Below are positions 23,248 through 34,440 of a stretch of 64,000 bases of DNA, one piece after another. How positions within the stretch are numbered: the first letter of the stretch is position 1; every line of letters starts with the position of its first letter. The DNA is from Hsuehochloa calcarea (Eukaryota; Streptophyta; Magnoliopsida; Poales; Poaceae). The DNA lies in the NCBI GenBank assembly GCA_036346395.1, contig CM070594.1, positions 53,925,519 through 53,989,518 on the forward strand. Reading direction: 5' to 3'. Under the pieces are notes generated by a model. It saw only the letters and a program-made list of their open reading frames with translations, was not told where the DNA came from and made no database searches. Position numbers and translations under genes: made by a program.

Positions 23248-24984
23248 GGGGGAGCTTATGTTTTACTATTGTATTATATTTTTAATTATGCTATTTCTCT
23301 TTTCTGGTTGCATTTCATTTAAGTGCTTTGGGTCTAAGTCCTTCCAGCATAGGTTAGAGTGGTTCTCTTGCCAAGTTGCTTTGACTGCTAATTCTTATAT
23401 TGTGCTTCTAGGATGCTGCTTATTAGCTGTCTCTTCTCTCTCTAAGTAGAGCTTACTCACTTCTTATAGGTTCTAGCAAGGGTCGGACCACCCTTGGGTA
23501 GACAGGGACAGTGTTTGCTCCTTAGTATGTGAGTTGATCAGCTGATAGTCCTGGAATCATATGGGGTAGATAAGAATCTGTCTGAGCTATAGTATTCTCT
23601 ATATCTTATCTATGCTCTAAGGACTGCCTTTTCTGTTTCTCGATTTTGTTCCTTTAGTTCAGGGGCAGTTCATCTTGTCTTTTCTAGTTCTTAAATTTGT
23701 CATAACTCAACCTGAATTAAAAGATGCATCTCATTCTGAAGAGGATCTGGTTTTTCGTGCATTTCATCCTGCATTGTAAAATAATCATTTGGAGCCTTGT
23801 CTATTATCCTTTATGATCTGTTTTCACTGTTTTACATCTTGCCATGATTTATGCTAAACTGCTAGATTTGTCATGACTTTTTATGTGTAGTTTAGTCTTT
23901 GCCGTGCTAAGGTGATTAACTTTGCTCAACTTGAACTAAAATCTTGTCATGATAGCTCTTGAGACTAGTCTGTTGAAGTTATCCTTTTATGATTCTCGCC
24001 ATGTCAAGTAGGCTGAGTTGAGTCTTGAATATCTTTTGAACTTTTGAGTTAGCTATGTCAGTTCGTTAAGAAATATGACTTATCTTTAATCGTTGGTCTA
24101 AAAACTTCAAAAGCAAAAATGATCTCTTTTGTGCGAAAAAACTGATCTCACCAAATCTTTCTCATGAGACTGCTTGCCATTGCACTAGGCATGAACTCAG
24201 GGGGAGCCTTGGATGACCTAAGATTACCTCCTTAAGTCTGTTGCTTGGAGTGGTCGCATAAGGCTTGGGATCTAGCACATGGTTAAAATTTGAAAAATGG
24301 TTGAAGCTTAGGAGGCAGTTGTGGATGGCACCTAGTCCAGAGCTTGCTTTACTGAGATAAAACCATAAAGAGCTTTCAGAAAAAGAAAAATGTGCTAAAA
24401 TTGCTTATCTTCGAACAGACCAAGTACTTGTTTCAATTGAGTCGTTCTTAAAACTGGTAGCAATCTGAACTGTTCAATATTATGCTTCTTGGTTCCACTT
24501 AGAGTATTTGACATGGCTTGTATCATCCTTGGATACCTTTAGCTAGATTACAATCTTGGTTTATTTGACTTGCTAAAGAATTGGATCATTAATCAGATTA
24601 TGGATTTTCTGTCTTAGCTATTCTATACATCAATTGTCATGATCTTGATAGCATTCTTATGTGTCCTATGGCTTGGTGTAATACTCTAATAGTCATCTTG
24701 GATAATCTTCATGGCTCCTAATGCTTAAAATGAATATCATATAGTCATTTCCTCTCTTTAAAACTTCTTGATGTGTTTATTGCCAAAAGGGGGAGAAGTT
24801 AGTTTGGAGAGTCTTCTGGAGCTTTGCAGAAAAATTTGCTCTTTCATTTAAAGCTCCAATCCTTCTTCTTTGACAAACATGGTTTTGAGCCTTCTTGATT
24901 TCTAGATTAGACCATGTTTGGCTTTTATCACAAACTCTTATATATGCTATTTCTGTGTTTGTCAATATACTCATCAAGGGAGAT
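23248..24984 (+). other. C1 non-coding tail between RNase H and 3' LTR
   Basis: A GAGGGGGAG tract follows the pol stop, then about 1.7 kb without a convincing ORF. A GCCAAAAGGGGGAGAAG tract occurs at 24782-24798, and an AAGGGAGAT purine tract directly precedes the LTR. Some SIRE-like elements carry an env-like ORF here; none is visible in this copy. Confidence 0.6.
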
Positions 24985-26733
24985 TGAGAGACCATGTGAG
25001 TAGGGTCCCCATTTGAGTGATGAGTATTTGTATTGTGGTGAAGTTTGTGATTGAAATCATTGCGTTTGCACTTCTCGTCCGCTTTACGTAAGTGCGGAAC
25101 TTCCTGTTCGAAAACGGAACTTAGATAATCGGAACTTCATTGTGGTAAAGCGGACGTCCGATTATCCCGACGTTTGTGTTCGGTTGAAGTAATCGAACTT
25201 CCGCACTGGGATGCGGTTTGTCGATATCTTGACGTAAGTATTCTCCGTGTGAAAATCGGAATTGAAAATGCAGGAGTGCGGACGTTAGATAATCGGAACT
25301 TCCGCAATGGTAAGCGCGAACTTCCGTTAATCGACAAGTGCGGACGTTCGAATCGAACTTCCGCAAGGTAAAGTGCGGAACTTCCGATTGTGCACAGAAC
25401 TGTGCAGAGAAGGATAGTTTGTGATTTTGAGTATGTATGAGTTTGAGTCTTGTACAAATATTGATGCTATGATATTGGGCAATGCTATGTGATGTGTTTT
25501 ATGCGTGTTGTTGCGGGACATCGAGGCGAAGTCGTGGCGAGACACGAGGTAATCGCACTAAGCGCGGCGGCGTTGAGGTCGAGCGGTCGGGATGTGTCGA
25601 AGGCGGCGTGAATCTTGAGGTGGTTGCGAGTCAAGGGCGGCAAGGTGTCTGGGAGGCTTCGGAAGGTGCGCAAGGGGCGAAACGGTCTTTTCGCAAAGCG
25701 GCACAAGTGGAGGCGGTTCCGTTCGGGTGTAGCGGGCTTAATGGGTTGGAGACCCGTTAGCTAGGCTATAAATAGAGGTGTAACCCTGGTGAGAGGGTTG
25801 GAGATTTTGTTAGGGTTTTGGAATAGGGTTTGTTGGCTTTTGCTTTAGTGGTTAAGGGTTGTTTTGCTTTGGAGCTTTAGTTGTTGAGATTGAGAGGATG
25901 AACTAAACTTCTTGTAATCATTCCTCCTTGTTTACCTCTGTAATTTACGTTTCAATTAATGAAATCTTTGAAGTTGATTTCTCTATTCATGCCCTTGTTC
26001 TTGTTCTCCCGTGCAACTTGATCTTGAGTTTTTGGCTTTTCTTGTTGATTCTTGTTGGGACGTGCTAAGATGGATTGCTCTCAGTTGGGATGATACCTCT
26101 AGATCATTTGATCAACTTTTCCCACGAGCAAACTTAGTTTAATCTTCGTTCTTAAGTTTTGCTTCCTCTGTTCTTCCTCCCCGTGCCTAGGTTTTATTGA
26201 AAATCTTGTTTGGTTTGTTGAGAAGGGATGAAACTTGGCACGCAGGATCACTATGCTATTAAGTAGCCATCCTCAAAGTTTCATAACCCGAGAATCAAAG
26301 AATCTCTTGAATTTCAGTTTGTGGCCTCTCTTACCTCTTCTTCAAGAAATCCGATTTCTCTTTAGTTAGACGATCTTTGTCTGCGATTTCTTCTCATGAG
26401 GTCAAGATGTTGGTTAGGATGATGTCCTGTGAGACTTGACCTGAGAAGAGCAGCAAATCAAAAGTATTTCGGATTTTTGAATCGTTCGATCGTTCATTCT
26501 TACATCGATAATCGGAACTTCCGCCATCGAAGTGCGGAACTTCCGCTTTGACCGGCCGGACCTTCCGATTCTTTGGCGAAACGACCCGAAACTTGTTTTC
26601 GTTCTCTGATTTTGCTTCACTTCTTTTCTTGAGATTTCCAGAGGGCTTTGTAGGTTTGTTTAAATACAGTAAAGGGGAGTTCTTAATTTTTAAGGCACCA
26701 TTCACCCCCCTCTGTTGCCATTTCGGTCCTTCA
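24985..26733 (+). mobile_element. C1 3' LTR
   Basis: Begins TGAGAGACCATG after the AAGGGAGAT polypurine tract and ends TTTCGGTCCTTCA. TATA-like CTATAAATAG at 25766-25775 is followed by a leader-like region, a plausible retroelement promoter. It carries the palindromic GGAACTTCC arrays described separately. The left LTR is absent, so boundaries rest on the PPT, the TG/CA ends and the return to G1 sequence at 26734. Confidence 0.7.
25082..25400. repeat. Array of GCGGAACTTCCG-like palindromic words
   Basis: About ten imperfect occurrences of CGGAACTTCC or CGGACGTCCG-type words, often preceded by ATAAT or AGTGC, in 320 bp of the C1 LTR upstream of its TATA box. A second small cluster of three lies at about 26512-26572. 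The core is palindromic and spacing is irregular, unlike a simple tandem repeat. A role as enhancer or protein-binding array is inference. Confidence 0.8.
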
Positions 26734-27290
26734 CTTCCGAACGTGACCGGTAGGGACAGCTATCCTATCGGTTTAGCAGTAGAACCAGAAACTATGCTAT
26801 GAAAAGCATACTTTACAGTTTACTTTCGACCTGGGAATTTACATTTCTTCCAATGCCCCCGTAAACAAATTATTTAAAGAACTATCTCCATCTATTATGA
26901 CTCGATTAACTTTGCAGTTATTAATAGTAGACTCAACAACAATAGGGAACCAACCTGGTCGAGCCGACAAGATGGACAATCCTCTTTGCTGAAAGAGATA
27001 ACTGTTTCCGACCACCTGGATAGCTTGATAGCGATCGGAAACTCGGCAAGGTTTACTTCTCACTCCACGCCCTTCAAATGATGTCTTGACTCGTACGAGG
27101 AGGATCCACCGAAGATCATATCCACAGTGTGTTGAGGCTCTTGGCACTCCATTTCTTGGTCACCATATTTATCTTTCTTGGAACTTGGTTCTCCGAGTTC
27201 TGTTATTCAGCCGAAGGGACCTTTACCTGAGTAGAAATCCTCCAGTTTCTTTTGTCAGGCTCCGTAGGTGCGCAGATCATGCCCTGCTGC
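26734..27290 (-). pseudogene. G1 gag end and protease fragment
   Basis: Minus-strand segment. GHDLR and KKLEDFYSGKGP (about 27280-27205) match the nucleocapsid-like end of G2 gag. PIVVESTINNCKVNR and IIDGDSSLN (about 26950-26850) match the aspartic protease; the active-site triad here reads D-G-D where G2 has D-G-G. Stops are present. It is interrupted on the right by the solo LTR and on the left by C1. Confidence 0.8.
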
Positions 27291-28129
27291 TGTAAGATCG
27301 AGGTGGCCAACTAGAGGGGTGTGAATAGGCGGTTTTAAAAATCTTTAGCGCTAAAACCGATACATAATACGGAAGCTAATAACAAATTGGTTTTGCACAA
27401 TTAAAACCTAAATCAACTAGGCTTCCCTAAGTGCACCAACAATATGAATACCATACAATGAGAGTAATCATACAAAGATTTATAAGCAATTAAAGCATGT
27501 AATGTAAATTGCTCAAAGTAAAGCACAAGCACAAACCAAGATGACACAATTATGTTTTACCGTGGTGTTCGGAGACATACCGGTCTCCCCAAATCCACGT
27601 TGAGGTAAGCCCAACCACGTTGGACTAGCTCCACTAATTAAGCCAACACCTTCGAGATAAGTCTAACCACTTGGACCGGTTCCAACACGAACCGACACCT
27701 CGCTCCACTAAGGTTGCTCTTCCTCCACTCCGGAGATGGCGAGCACCAAACCACTCACAACACGCCGGGCCTTCTCACAAGCTTTTTAAGAAGATCACCG
27801 GTCACGACGCCTCCACACCATTTAGGTGTTGGCAAACACCAAGAGAAATAAATCTCAACTTTCACTTGAACTAATCAAGTGTCAATGCTCAAGTGGATAC
27901 ACAATCCACTACCTAAGGCAACACATGCACTTAGGGTTTGCTCTCTAAGCTCACTAAGTGCAACACATGCACATATGAGATGAGAGGCTTGCTCTTAGCT
28001 CAAAGAATGAGTATGAACTCAACAACAATCTCGGCAACCATCCACCATCCCCAACCGGGCAAGGTGAGTATTCATAGCCCACACTCAAAAACTAACCGCT
28101 GGGGAAAAGATTCCCTCGAATTTATGTAG

Positions 28130-28266
28130 GGCCGGTCTGACCGCCAACTAATGGCCGGTCGGACCGCCCATGCCCCAACAACTATAAAACTAGCCGTCGG
28201 GCCTTCGGCCGGTCAGACTGCCGCCAAATCGGTCAGACCGCCAAGGTTGGCCGGTCCGACCGCCCG
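28130..28266. repeat. Array of GGCCGGTCNGACCGCC palindromic words
   Basis: Five copies of a CGGTCNGACCG-type palindrome with irregular spacing in the solo LTR; related words recur at 28398-28480. Similar in architecture, but not in sequence, to the array in the C1 LTR. Confidence 0.8.
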
Positions 28267-28509
28267 AGGAAAATCACCCCACACCAAAATGGTGCTTCTC
28301 GGAATAAGCGTCTGCGAGAACTCGGTACTTCCGCTGCCGTTAGTCTGGTTTCTCAACGGCGGAACTACCGCACAGAGAATCAACACATGATTAAATCAGT
28401 CCGACTGCCAAATACATGGCGGTTCAACCGTTTTGGCACCGTTAGACCGGTGACTACTGGCGGTCGACCGCCAGACCACAAAGGCCAAACACATTGTCTT
28501 CGCTTCAAA

Positions 28510-28860
28510 TGGCAAAGCACATTCGACCATTTGAGTGCATTTCCCACAAGGAATATAGGTGATATTCTCAACAGGTTGCAAAACACATTGCCAACCTTTA
28601 GAATACTCACCACAAGGAATAAGGTACATGGACTTACACCATTTACAAAACACATTTGCAAACTTAAGTCACATGCTACAAGAAATCAAACATGAGCTTC
28701 AACTATTTGCAAAACACATTCGCAAATAACAGCATCATGCCACAAGGCTAAGATGCATGGACTTCAACCATTTGCAAAACACATTTGTAAACTATAGTCC
28801 CATTCTACAAAGATTAAATGCACGAGCATCAATTATTCGCATAACACATTCGCGAATAAT
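28510..28860. repeat. About 65-bp tandem repeats, six units
   Basis: Units anchored on TTGCAAAACACATT begin near 28510, 28576, 28643, 28707, 28772 and 28836, a spacing of 64-67 bp. Each includes a CATG..ACTT segment between anchors. Confidence 0.8.
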
Positions 28861-29064
28861 ACTTCCATGCATAGATGAGCTAGAGCAAACATAATGAGCT
28901 ATCAACACATGACTAACTCATGCTACTAGTCAAGACCCCTCTTAAAGTACGGCAATCCTATACTAGCAATCCGGTCTTCCAACGAAACACCAAGACCGGT
29001 AAAAGACTAGGAATATATCCTTAGCCCTAGCTAGTCATACATTTGCCTTTAATCTTCTTGAAGC

Positions 29065-29430
29065 TTGATGACGCACATCAACACTTCAAGTCCGGGTCCT
29101 TGATTTTGACAATCATCATCACATGATGATCTCTTCACTTCGGGATCTTGTCTTGAACATCATCAACACATGATAATTTCTTCATCCCGAGTCTTGATAT
29201 GCATCAACACATGATGCTTTCTTCATTAGACCTCCATCAACACATGATTGGTCTTCTCTTGTCTTGATGATCAACTTATGATCATCTCCTCTTCTTGAAC
29301 ATTATCGACACACGATGATTTCCTTTTTCTTCAACCTCTTTATATGCATCAACACATGATGCATCTCTTCACTTGAATCTTGACTTGATGATCAACTCAT
29401 GATCATCCCAAGTCTTCATCACCCTGGAAC
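29065..29430. repeat. Degenerate tandem array of CATCAACACATGATG units
   Basis: About nine units of 30-45 bp, each combining an ATCAACACATGAT core, itself nearly palindromic (ATCA...TGAT), with a CTTCTTCTTG-like pyrimidine tail. Unit length varies. Confidence 0.75.
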
Positions 29431-29622
29431 ATAACCTATACATCCAACTCATGGAAAAAGTTAGTTCCACAATATGAATATCATTAATTACTACATCATA
29501 CCATTAACACATAATGGTGGGACAAGATACTTCAATCTTTCCCTCTTTGGTAATTGATGATAATCATTTCAATCACACATAAAATTAAATTTAGATAAAT
29601 ATAACACGATATGAGTATATAT

Positions 29623-29830
29623 ATAAACTACACAAGTCATATATATATACTCACAACATGAGTATGCGAGAACTACACAAGTTCTACATACTCAAAATAT
29701 GAGTTTACAAGAACTACACACGTTCTATATACTCAAAACATGAATATATAAGAACTACACAAGTTCTATATACTCAAAACATAAGTATACAAAGACTACA
29801 CAAGTTTTGTATACTCAAACGGATATGTTT
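29623..29830. repeat. 41-bp tandem repeat, five units
   Basis: Units begin AGAACTACACAAG at 29669, 29710 and 29751, with a degenerate copy at 29792 and another before 29669. The period is exactly 41 bp. Each unit contains an AGAACT...AGTTCT inverted repeat. Confidence 0.88.
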
Positions 29831-30043
29831 CAAAGTAGAGATCCCAAATATATGTGGAAAACGGAATATGGATCAATACTAGTGGAATCACAAAATATAG
29901 TGCATACCTCGTTGAGTTTCACCTTTATATCCAAATGAGACTACACATTAGATATAGCAATATAAATATTAGTCTCACAATTAGATTTGTCATTAATCAC
30001 CAAAACACTCCATTAACTCATAATGGCGGGTCTAGATTCTTCA

Positions 30044-31288
30044 GCTACCTGGCGAAGTGGACAACACTTTTAGTTCTTTTGTACTCATCGATCAAAACAT
30101 TTTCCCTGTTCCGATAGAAAAATCTTTTTTGTCCTTGGTAAATTTTTCTGGAATCACAAGGACTTCCTTGTTATCGGGCTTGCGATTATTCTTACCCTTG
30201 GGAGACTTTTTGCTTTTCTTCTCCTGTTTTTTCAATCTAGGTTAAGGGATTTTGTCTTTTTGATCAATAGCTTCACACCATTCAACTGTTTTGCTAGCGG
30301 CTGCATATTTGTCAGCCATTTCGAAAAGTTTGACGGTCGTTCGTGGAGGATTCATTGCAATATCCTCTGCAAACCTCTGATTCCTCAGCCCTGCTTTAAA
30401 ATCCTGGATAACGGAAGACTCTACGACCTCTGGAATAGAGTTTCAAACCTGGCTAAACCTCTTGATATATTGTCGAAGAGTTTTATTGGTCTTTTGCCTA
30501 ATCCGATGGAGATCGTCTTCTTTTCCGGGGAGGTCGTACGTCCCTTGAAAGTTGGCGATCAGAGTATCGCATAGCTGCTCCCAAGTGTAGATATATCCGA
30601 CTGGTAGGTTGAGCAACCATGACTAGGCAGACCCTTCAAAGACCGTGGGCAAGTAATTTGCCATCACGTTGTTATTACCACCAGCAGCTGTGATGGCGAT
30701 AGTATAGATCTGAAGAAATTCTAATGGGTTCTGAGTCTCATTGAACTTTTCTTTGTTGGCTGGTTGGAACCTGTCCAGCCAGCGTGTAGCTTGGAGCCCT
30801 GCTGAGAAGGCTTGACAACCTGTTACGGAGTCGTGGTGCTTTCTTTGAAAAGGAGCCAGATTGTAGTTGGTTGGGGACCAATTCCTCGGATTAATATAAC
30901 GAGTCTCTGGTGTCCCACTCTAGTCGTGGACATTAGTGTTATGTCTTTGACCAACTGTTTGGTTCAAATGATGTCGAAGGTCACCAGAACCAAGAGGATG
31001 TTCCTCTTGACTAGGAGGAGTGGCTGCTGAGAAGAGCAGTCTTCTGTTGTGATTTCCTGGTCAGAACCTACAAGGAGGTATTGGTATCGTCCAGTCCTCC
31101 ATCTGACCGTGTTGTCTCCTGCTGTTGGACGAGCGCTGGGAAGAAGTCGTGGTTTGACTTTGCGAATTCCATTGCTCCCAGTAAATTTCTGTACGCTATA
31201 TGGTTTGTTGGAGGATCTCTGACACCTGTCCTGCAAGTTGAACGTAACTCAGAGTCTCTGCCAGAGCAGCATCTAGATCACTTAGAAT
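30044..31288 (-). pseudogene. G1 gag, C-terminal part
   Basis: Minus-strand remnant of the capsid/nucleocapsid region. A basic Lys-rich stretch and KEVLVIPEKF (about 30240-30110) align with KEVLAVKDKE of G2 gag. The right end encodes a helical gag segment that continues, beyond inserted G2, at 37927. Frameshifts and stops throughout. Bounded by the solo LTR TSD at 30044 and the G2 TSD at 31289-31293. Confidence 0.72.
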
Positions 31289-31293
31289 GTCAT

Positions 31294-32085
31294 TGATGAG
31301 GATCTAATAATCCTTATTTTATCTTTTATCTATAATTCTTATTATAGGTGAATATGATGTCACATAGTCCCGGTAGTACCCTTATATTTATAAGGGAAGA
31401 CCTACCAAGTGATTGTAAGATCTTCTACAATCACCCCATAGTCGTAAGTCTTACTACGACTATGTCATGATCGTATAAGTCTTTCTCGACCATTACACGG
31501 TCGTAAGTCCTTCTACGATCACTACACCGTCGTAAGTCCTTCTCGACCACTACTTGGTCGTAAGTCTTTACTGCGACCAAGTAAACCACGACCACCTTAT
31601 AATCAAACCTACGGTGAGTGGGTCCAATTGATTAAGGAATCCGAACGGTCCACACGCACTATTATTCCGCGTAGTAATGGTGCTTAAATACCCCATTACC
31701 TCTGGAAGATAACTGCCAGACGGCGTGAAGAAGCCAATGCGCCGGTAATTACTGCCATCATGCACCCATTACTGAATTAATTATGCGCATCTTCCGCAGG
31801 ACAAAACGGCTACTCCTTCACGACTATATAAGGGCATCAAGAGGGGAATCAGGGCGAGAGAGAGCGGGTCAAGGAGAAACACAAGTACTGTTCTCTGTAA
31901 TAGTCTTAGCTTCTTACTTGATCATCGAGAATACCATACACACACAGGAGTAGGGTTATTATTCTCTCCGGAGAAGGCCTGAACCTGTCTAAACATCCCG
32001 TGTCAACCACTCTGCGTGATTTCATCTTTAGGAGACCCCCCGAATCAAATAATCTTTACGTAAGATCGGTTCTAATACGCCGACA
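31294..32085 (+). mobile_element. G2 5' LTR
   Basis: 792 bp starting TGATGAGGATC and ending ACGCCGACA just before the PBS. TATATAAGG at 31825-31833 is the likely TATA box, with the six-unit GTCGTAAG array lying upstream in U3. Confidence 0.88.
31411..31585. repeat. Six-unit ~29-bp array of GTCGTAAG...ACGAC inverted repeats
   Basis: Units begin near 31411, 31441, 31469, 31499, 31528 and 31556. Each has GGTCGTAAG (or a variant), a CTTCT spacer and a complementary TACGACC-like half, so every unit can fold or bind a dimer. It lies about 240-400 bp upstream of the LTR TATA box, a typical enhancer position. Confidence 0.85.
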
Positions 32086-32086
32086 G

Positions 32087-32104
32087 TTGGCGCCGACCGT
32101 GGGG
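32087..32104 (+). promoter_or_regulatory. G2 primer-binding site
   Basis: TTGGCGCCGACCGTGGGG starts 2 nt after the LTR end, the usual TGGCGCC-type tRNA primer site of Tat-like gypsy elements. Confidence 0.85.
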
Positions 32105-32158
32105 ATCTTCCGGTAATCTCTTGTCAACATACTCTCTTTTTCCAAATCTCATGCAATC

Positions 32159-34440
32159 ATGGCAGGAGAATGGAACGAGGAGAACTGGTTTGACTTGGCA
32201 GATTACGCAGACGTCGACATGGATGCCGGTTTCGACTACGAGCCGAGTGATGCATCCGCTGATGGTGATGTTGCCTCCGGAGATTATTCTCCAGGAAACC
32301 ATCCCATCAATGGAGTTGAGGAGGGATCCTTATCCCCCACAACGATACGTCCAACAGAGGAGCCAATTCCCTCAAAGGACAAGGGTCAATCCAACCAGAA
32401 CCGCACCTAGGAGGACTCACAACACGACGAGAGTTTTTCCTCCAAGTGTTCAAGTCCCCCTAAGGCGGTCCGACCTGGTGAGACAAGTTCTGGGAGCCAC
32501 CATTCCAGGACTCCACCAACATCTGGTGATCCTCTCTCTCAGGGTAACTCCAGAGAGGGTGGGATCAAGCATGCTTTTCCTGCAAATTCGACCGTCTCTC
32601 CGCAGATCTCATTTACGAACGGAGACAGTTATAACCCGGAGTTCCCCTACCTGGAGGGGATTACTCCAAGTCGCCAGATGGTGTCTCTCGAGCACTCCTC
32701 AAGCGGGGAGGCCTCGAGCGCAAGTGAGAATCATCAACGGGAGGTCTTCGTCCTTCCCTCAAATCAGGGTCAGCCTCATGGAGGCCGAGATAAGAATACT
32801 CCCCGAATATCACACACTGCGCCCCCTCGTGGTAATGGCAAGGGCACCACCGGTGACAGACAGAACCAACACTCTGATGAACGCGAGGGAAATCCTCGAC
32901 ATTCTCGCACTCCACTGAGAAGGCCTCAAAGATCTGATGAGGAGGATTTTGAGGTCATCCGACGAAAGAAAGTTGCAGCCGAAGAACCTGCCTGGGCGCA
33001 TTCAACATCAGTCGAAGGAGGTACAAGAACTCCAGGACATCAACGACTTGCTTGAGAATCCCAATCAAGAGCTTGCTCGAACGCCAGGGTACGATCTCTT
33101 TGCTGAAGAGATTGCGCAAAGGCTTCGAACCGTGATGACAAGACTAGAAGTACCTCGTCGACAACATTAAGGTAGTCGTAGCAATGCGACTTCCTCAGCT
33201 ACCAGTCAATCAAATATTTCTCCACGTAGGAATCGACACGGCCATAAGTCGCATCGATCCCCTATTCGGAGAAATACATTTCAATCGGTGATGATCAAGA
33301 AGCCCCTCGGAGGTGATCATTCACCACCGACAAAGAAATCCAAGCAACGGATGGAGTACGAGGAGTATTCCTCGTGAGAGAGAGACCTACTACGGGGCGA
33401 GTCACTGTGCGTTGGGTATCGTCGTATACGATCACTGGTGACATTAACCCTTCTTTCCTACAAAGAAGGCGTCAAAAGTAATTACGGATCTTTGGGCATT
33501 TTCGCCGACCTTCGAGCGCTCACGACCACCTCATTTTCGACCAGTGAACATGGAGAAATTTGATGGATCTCAAAATCCCATCGAATTTCTTCAGATCTAT
33601 ACAACAGCTGTCCGAGCAGCAGGAGGAGGAGAGCATGTAATGGCAAATTACCTTCCGACTGTGCTTGAAGGATCCGCTCGATCGTGGTTATTAAACCAAC
33701 CACTCGAGTCGATCTACTCTTGGCAACACCTCTGCGATCTTCTACAGGCAAATTTCCAAGGCACATAAAACCGCCCTGGAAAGGAAGACGACTTGCACCG
33801 GATAAAACAGAACAACAACGAGACTTTGCGTCAATACATCAAACTCTTTAGTTAGGTTCGTAACTCAATTCTGGAAATTTCTGACTCCTCTGTGATCAGG
33901 GCTTTTAAGCAAGGAGTCCGTAGTAGAAGGATAACAGAGGATATTGCTTTGAATCCTCCCAACACTGTTGCCGAACTCTTCGAGATGGCCGATCGATATG
34001 TGACTGCTTCTGAGGCGGTCGAGTGAAACAACACTATTGATCGAGAAGCGTACACTCCTCGAGAGCCAAGTGAAGTTGGTAAGGACAAGAAAGCAAAGAA
34101 GTCCAAGAAGAAAATGAAGAATCAAAAACCACAAACCAGTGGTTTCAAGGAGGTCTTGGCCGTAAAAGATAAAGAGCCCCGGACCACCAAGTCGTACCCT
34201 GATCAAGGCAAAGGTAAGCGCCCTGATCGCAGGAACGACAAACCAAGGTGGTGTCCTTTCCATAAAAAGGAAGGACATGACCTCCGCAACTGCCGAGTTT
34301 TTCAAAGAAAGCTCGAGGACTACTACAACGGCAAAGGGCCACTCCCCACTCTCGAGCAAGTAGGGAATACAAGTGACCAAAAGTCGTCGGATGATGAAGA
34401 GATGCCGTTCCAAGATCCGCAACATACCGTAAAGCACATC
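32159..34440 (+). pseudogene. G2 gag (degenerate)
   Basis: Starts MAGEWNEENWFDLADY, closely similar to the G1 gag start at 38817, which fixes the start at 32159. A frameshift/stop follows near 32408. Later blocks are 32678-33055 and the capsid core at 33544-34020 (MEKFDGSQNPIEFLQIY, SWLLNQP, RQYIKLF). The C-terminal region from about 34114 is Lys-rich and ends with a zinc-finger-like WCPFHKKEGHDLRNC, the CxxH/HxxxxC arrangement common to this group. Stops at about 33766, 33853 and 34024 interrupt it. Confidence 0.8.

Larger units (their letters stand above)
20146..26733 (+). mobile_element. C1: SIRE/Maximus-like Ty1-copia, left end lost
   Basis: Contains the end of protease, INT, RT and RNase H in copia order, a long non-coding tail, then one LTR (24985-26733). 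The 5' LTR, leader, gag and most of protease are absent, with a matching gap in G1 sequence at the left junction. A deletion that crossed the insertion boundary explains this. The right edge (26733/26734) returns directly to G1 protease sequence on the minus strand. Lineage is inferred from the long 3' tail with AAAAGGGGGAGAAG and the LTR ending in CACCCCCCTCTGTTGCC. Confidence 0.8.
27291..30043 (-). mobile_element. Solo LTR, SIRE/Maximus-like copia, TSD GCTGC/GCTAC
   Basis: On the minus strand it begins TGAAGAATCTAGACCCGCC at 30043 and ends CCTCGATCTTACA at 27291; the CTCTAGTTGGCC-type end is typical of long SIRE-like LTRs. 2753 bp with no gag or pol. Flanks GCTGC (27286-27290) and GCTAC (30044-30048) are a 5-bp TSD with one change. 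G1 gag reading on both sides is contiguous if one TSD copy and the LTR are ignored, which supports the boundaries. It contains four distinct repeat arrays. Confidence 0.82.

Noticed and set aside
23248..24984. Envelope-like ORF in the C1 tail
   Set aside because: I looked for a long frame or membrane segments after RNase H and found neither.
25082..25400. Possible CRISPR-like or satellite array
   Set aside because: Spacing is irregular, the locus is within a plant LTR, and there are no uniform spacers.
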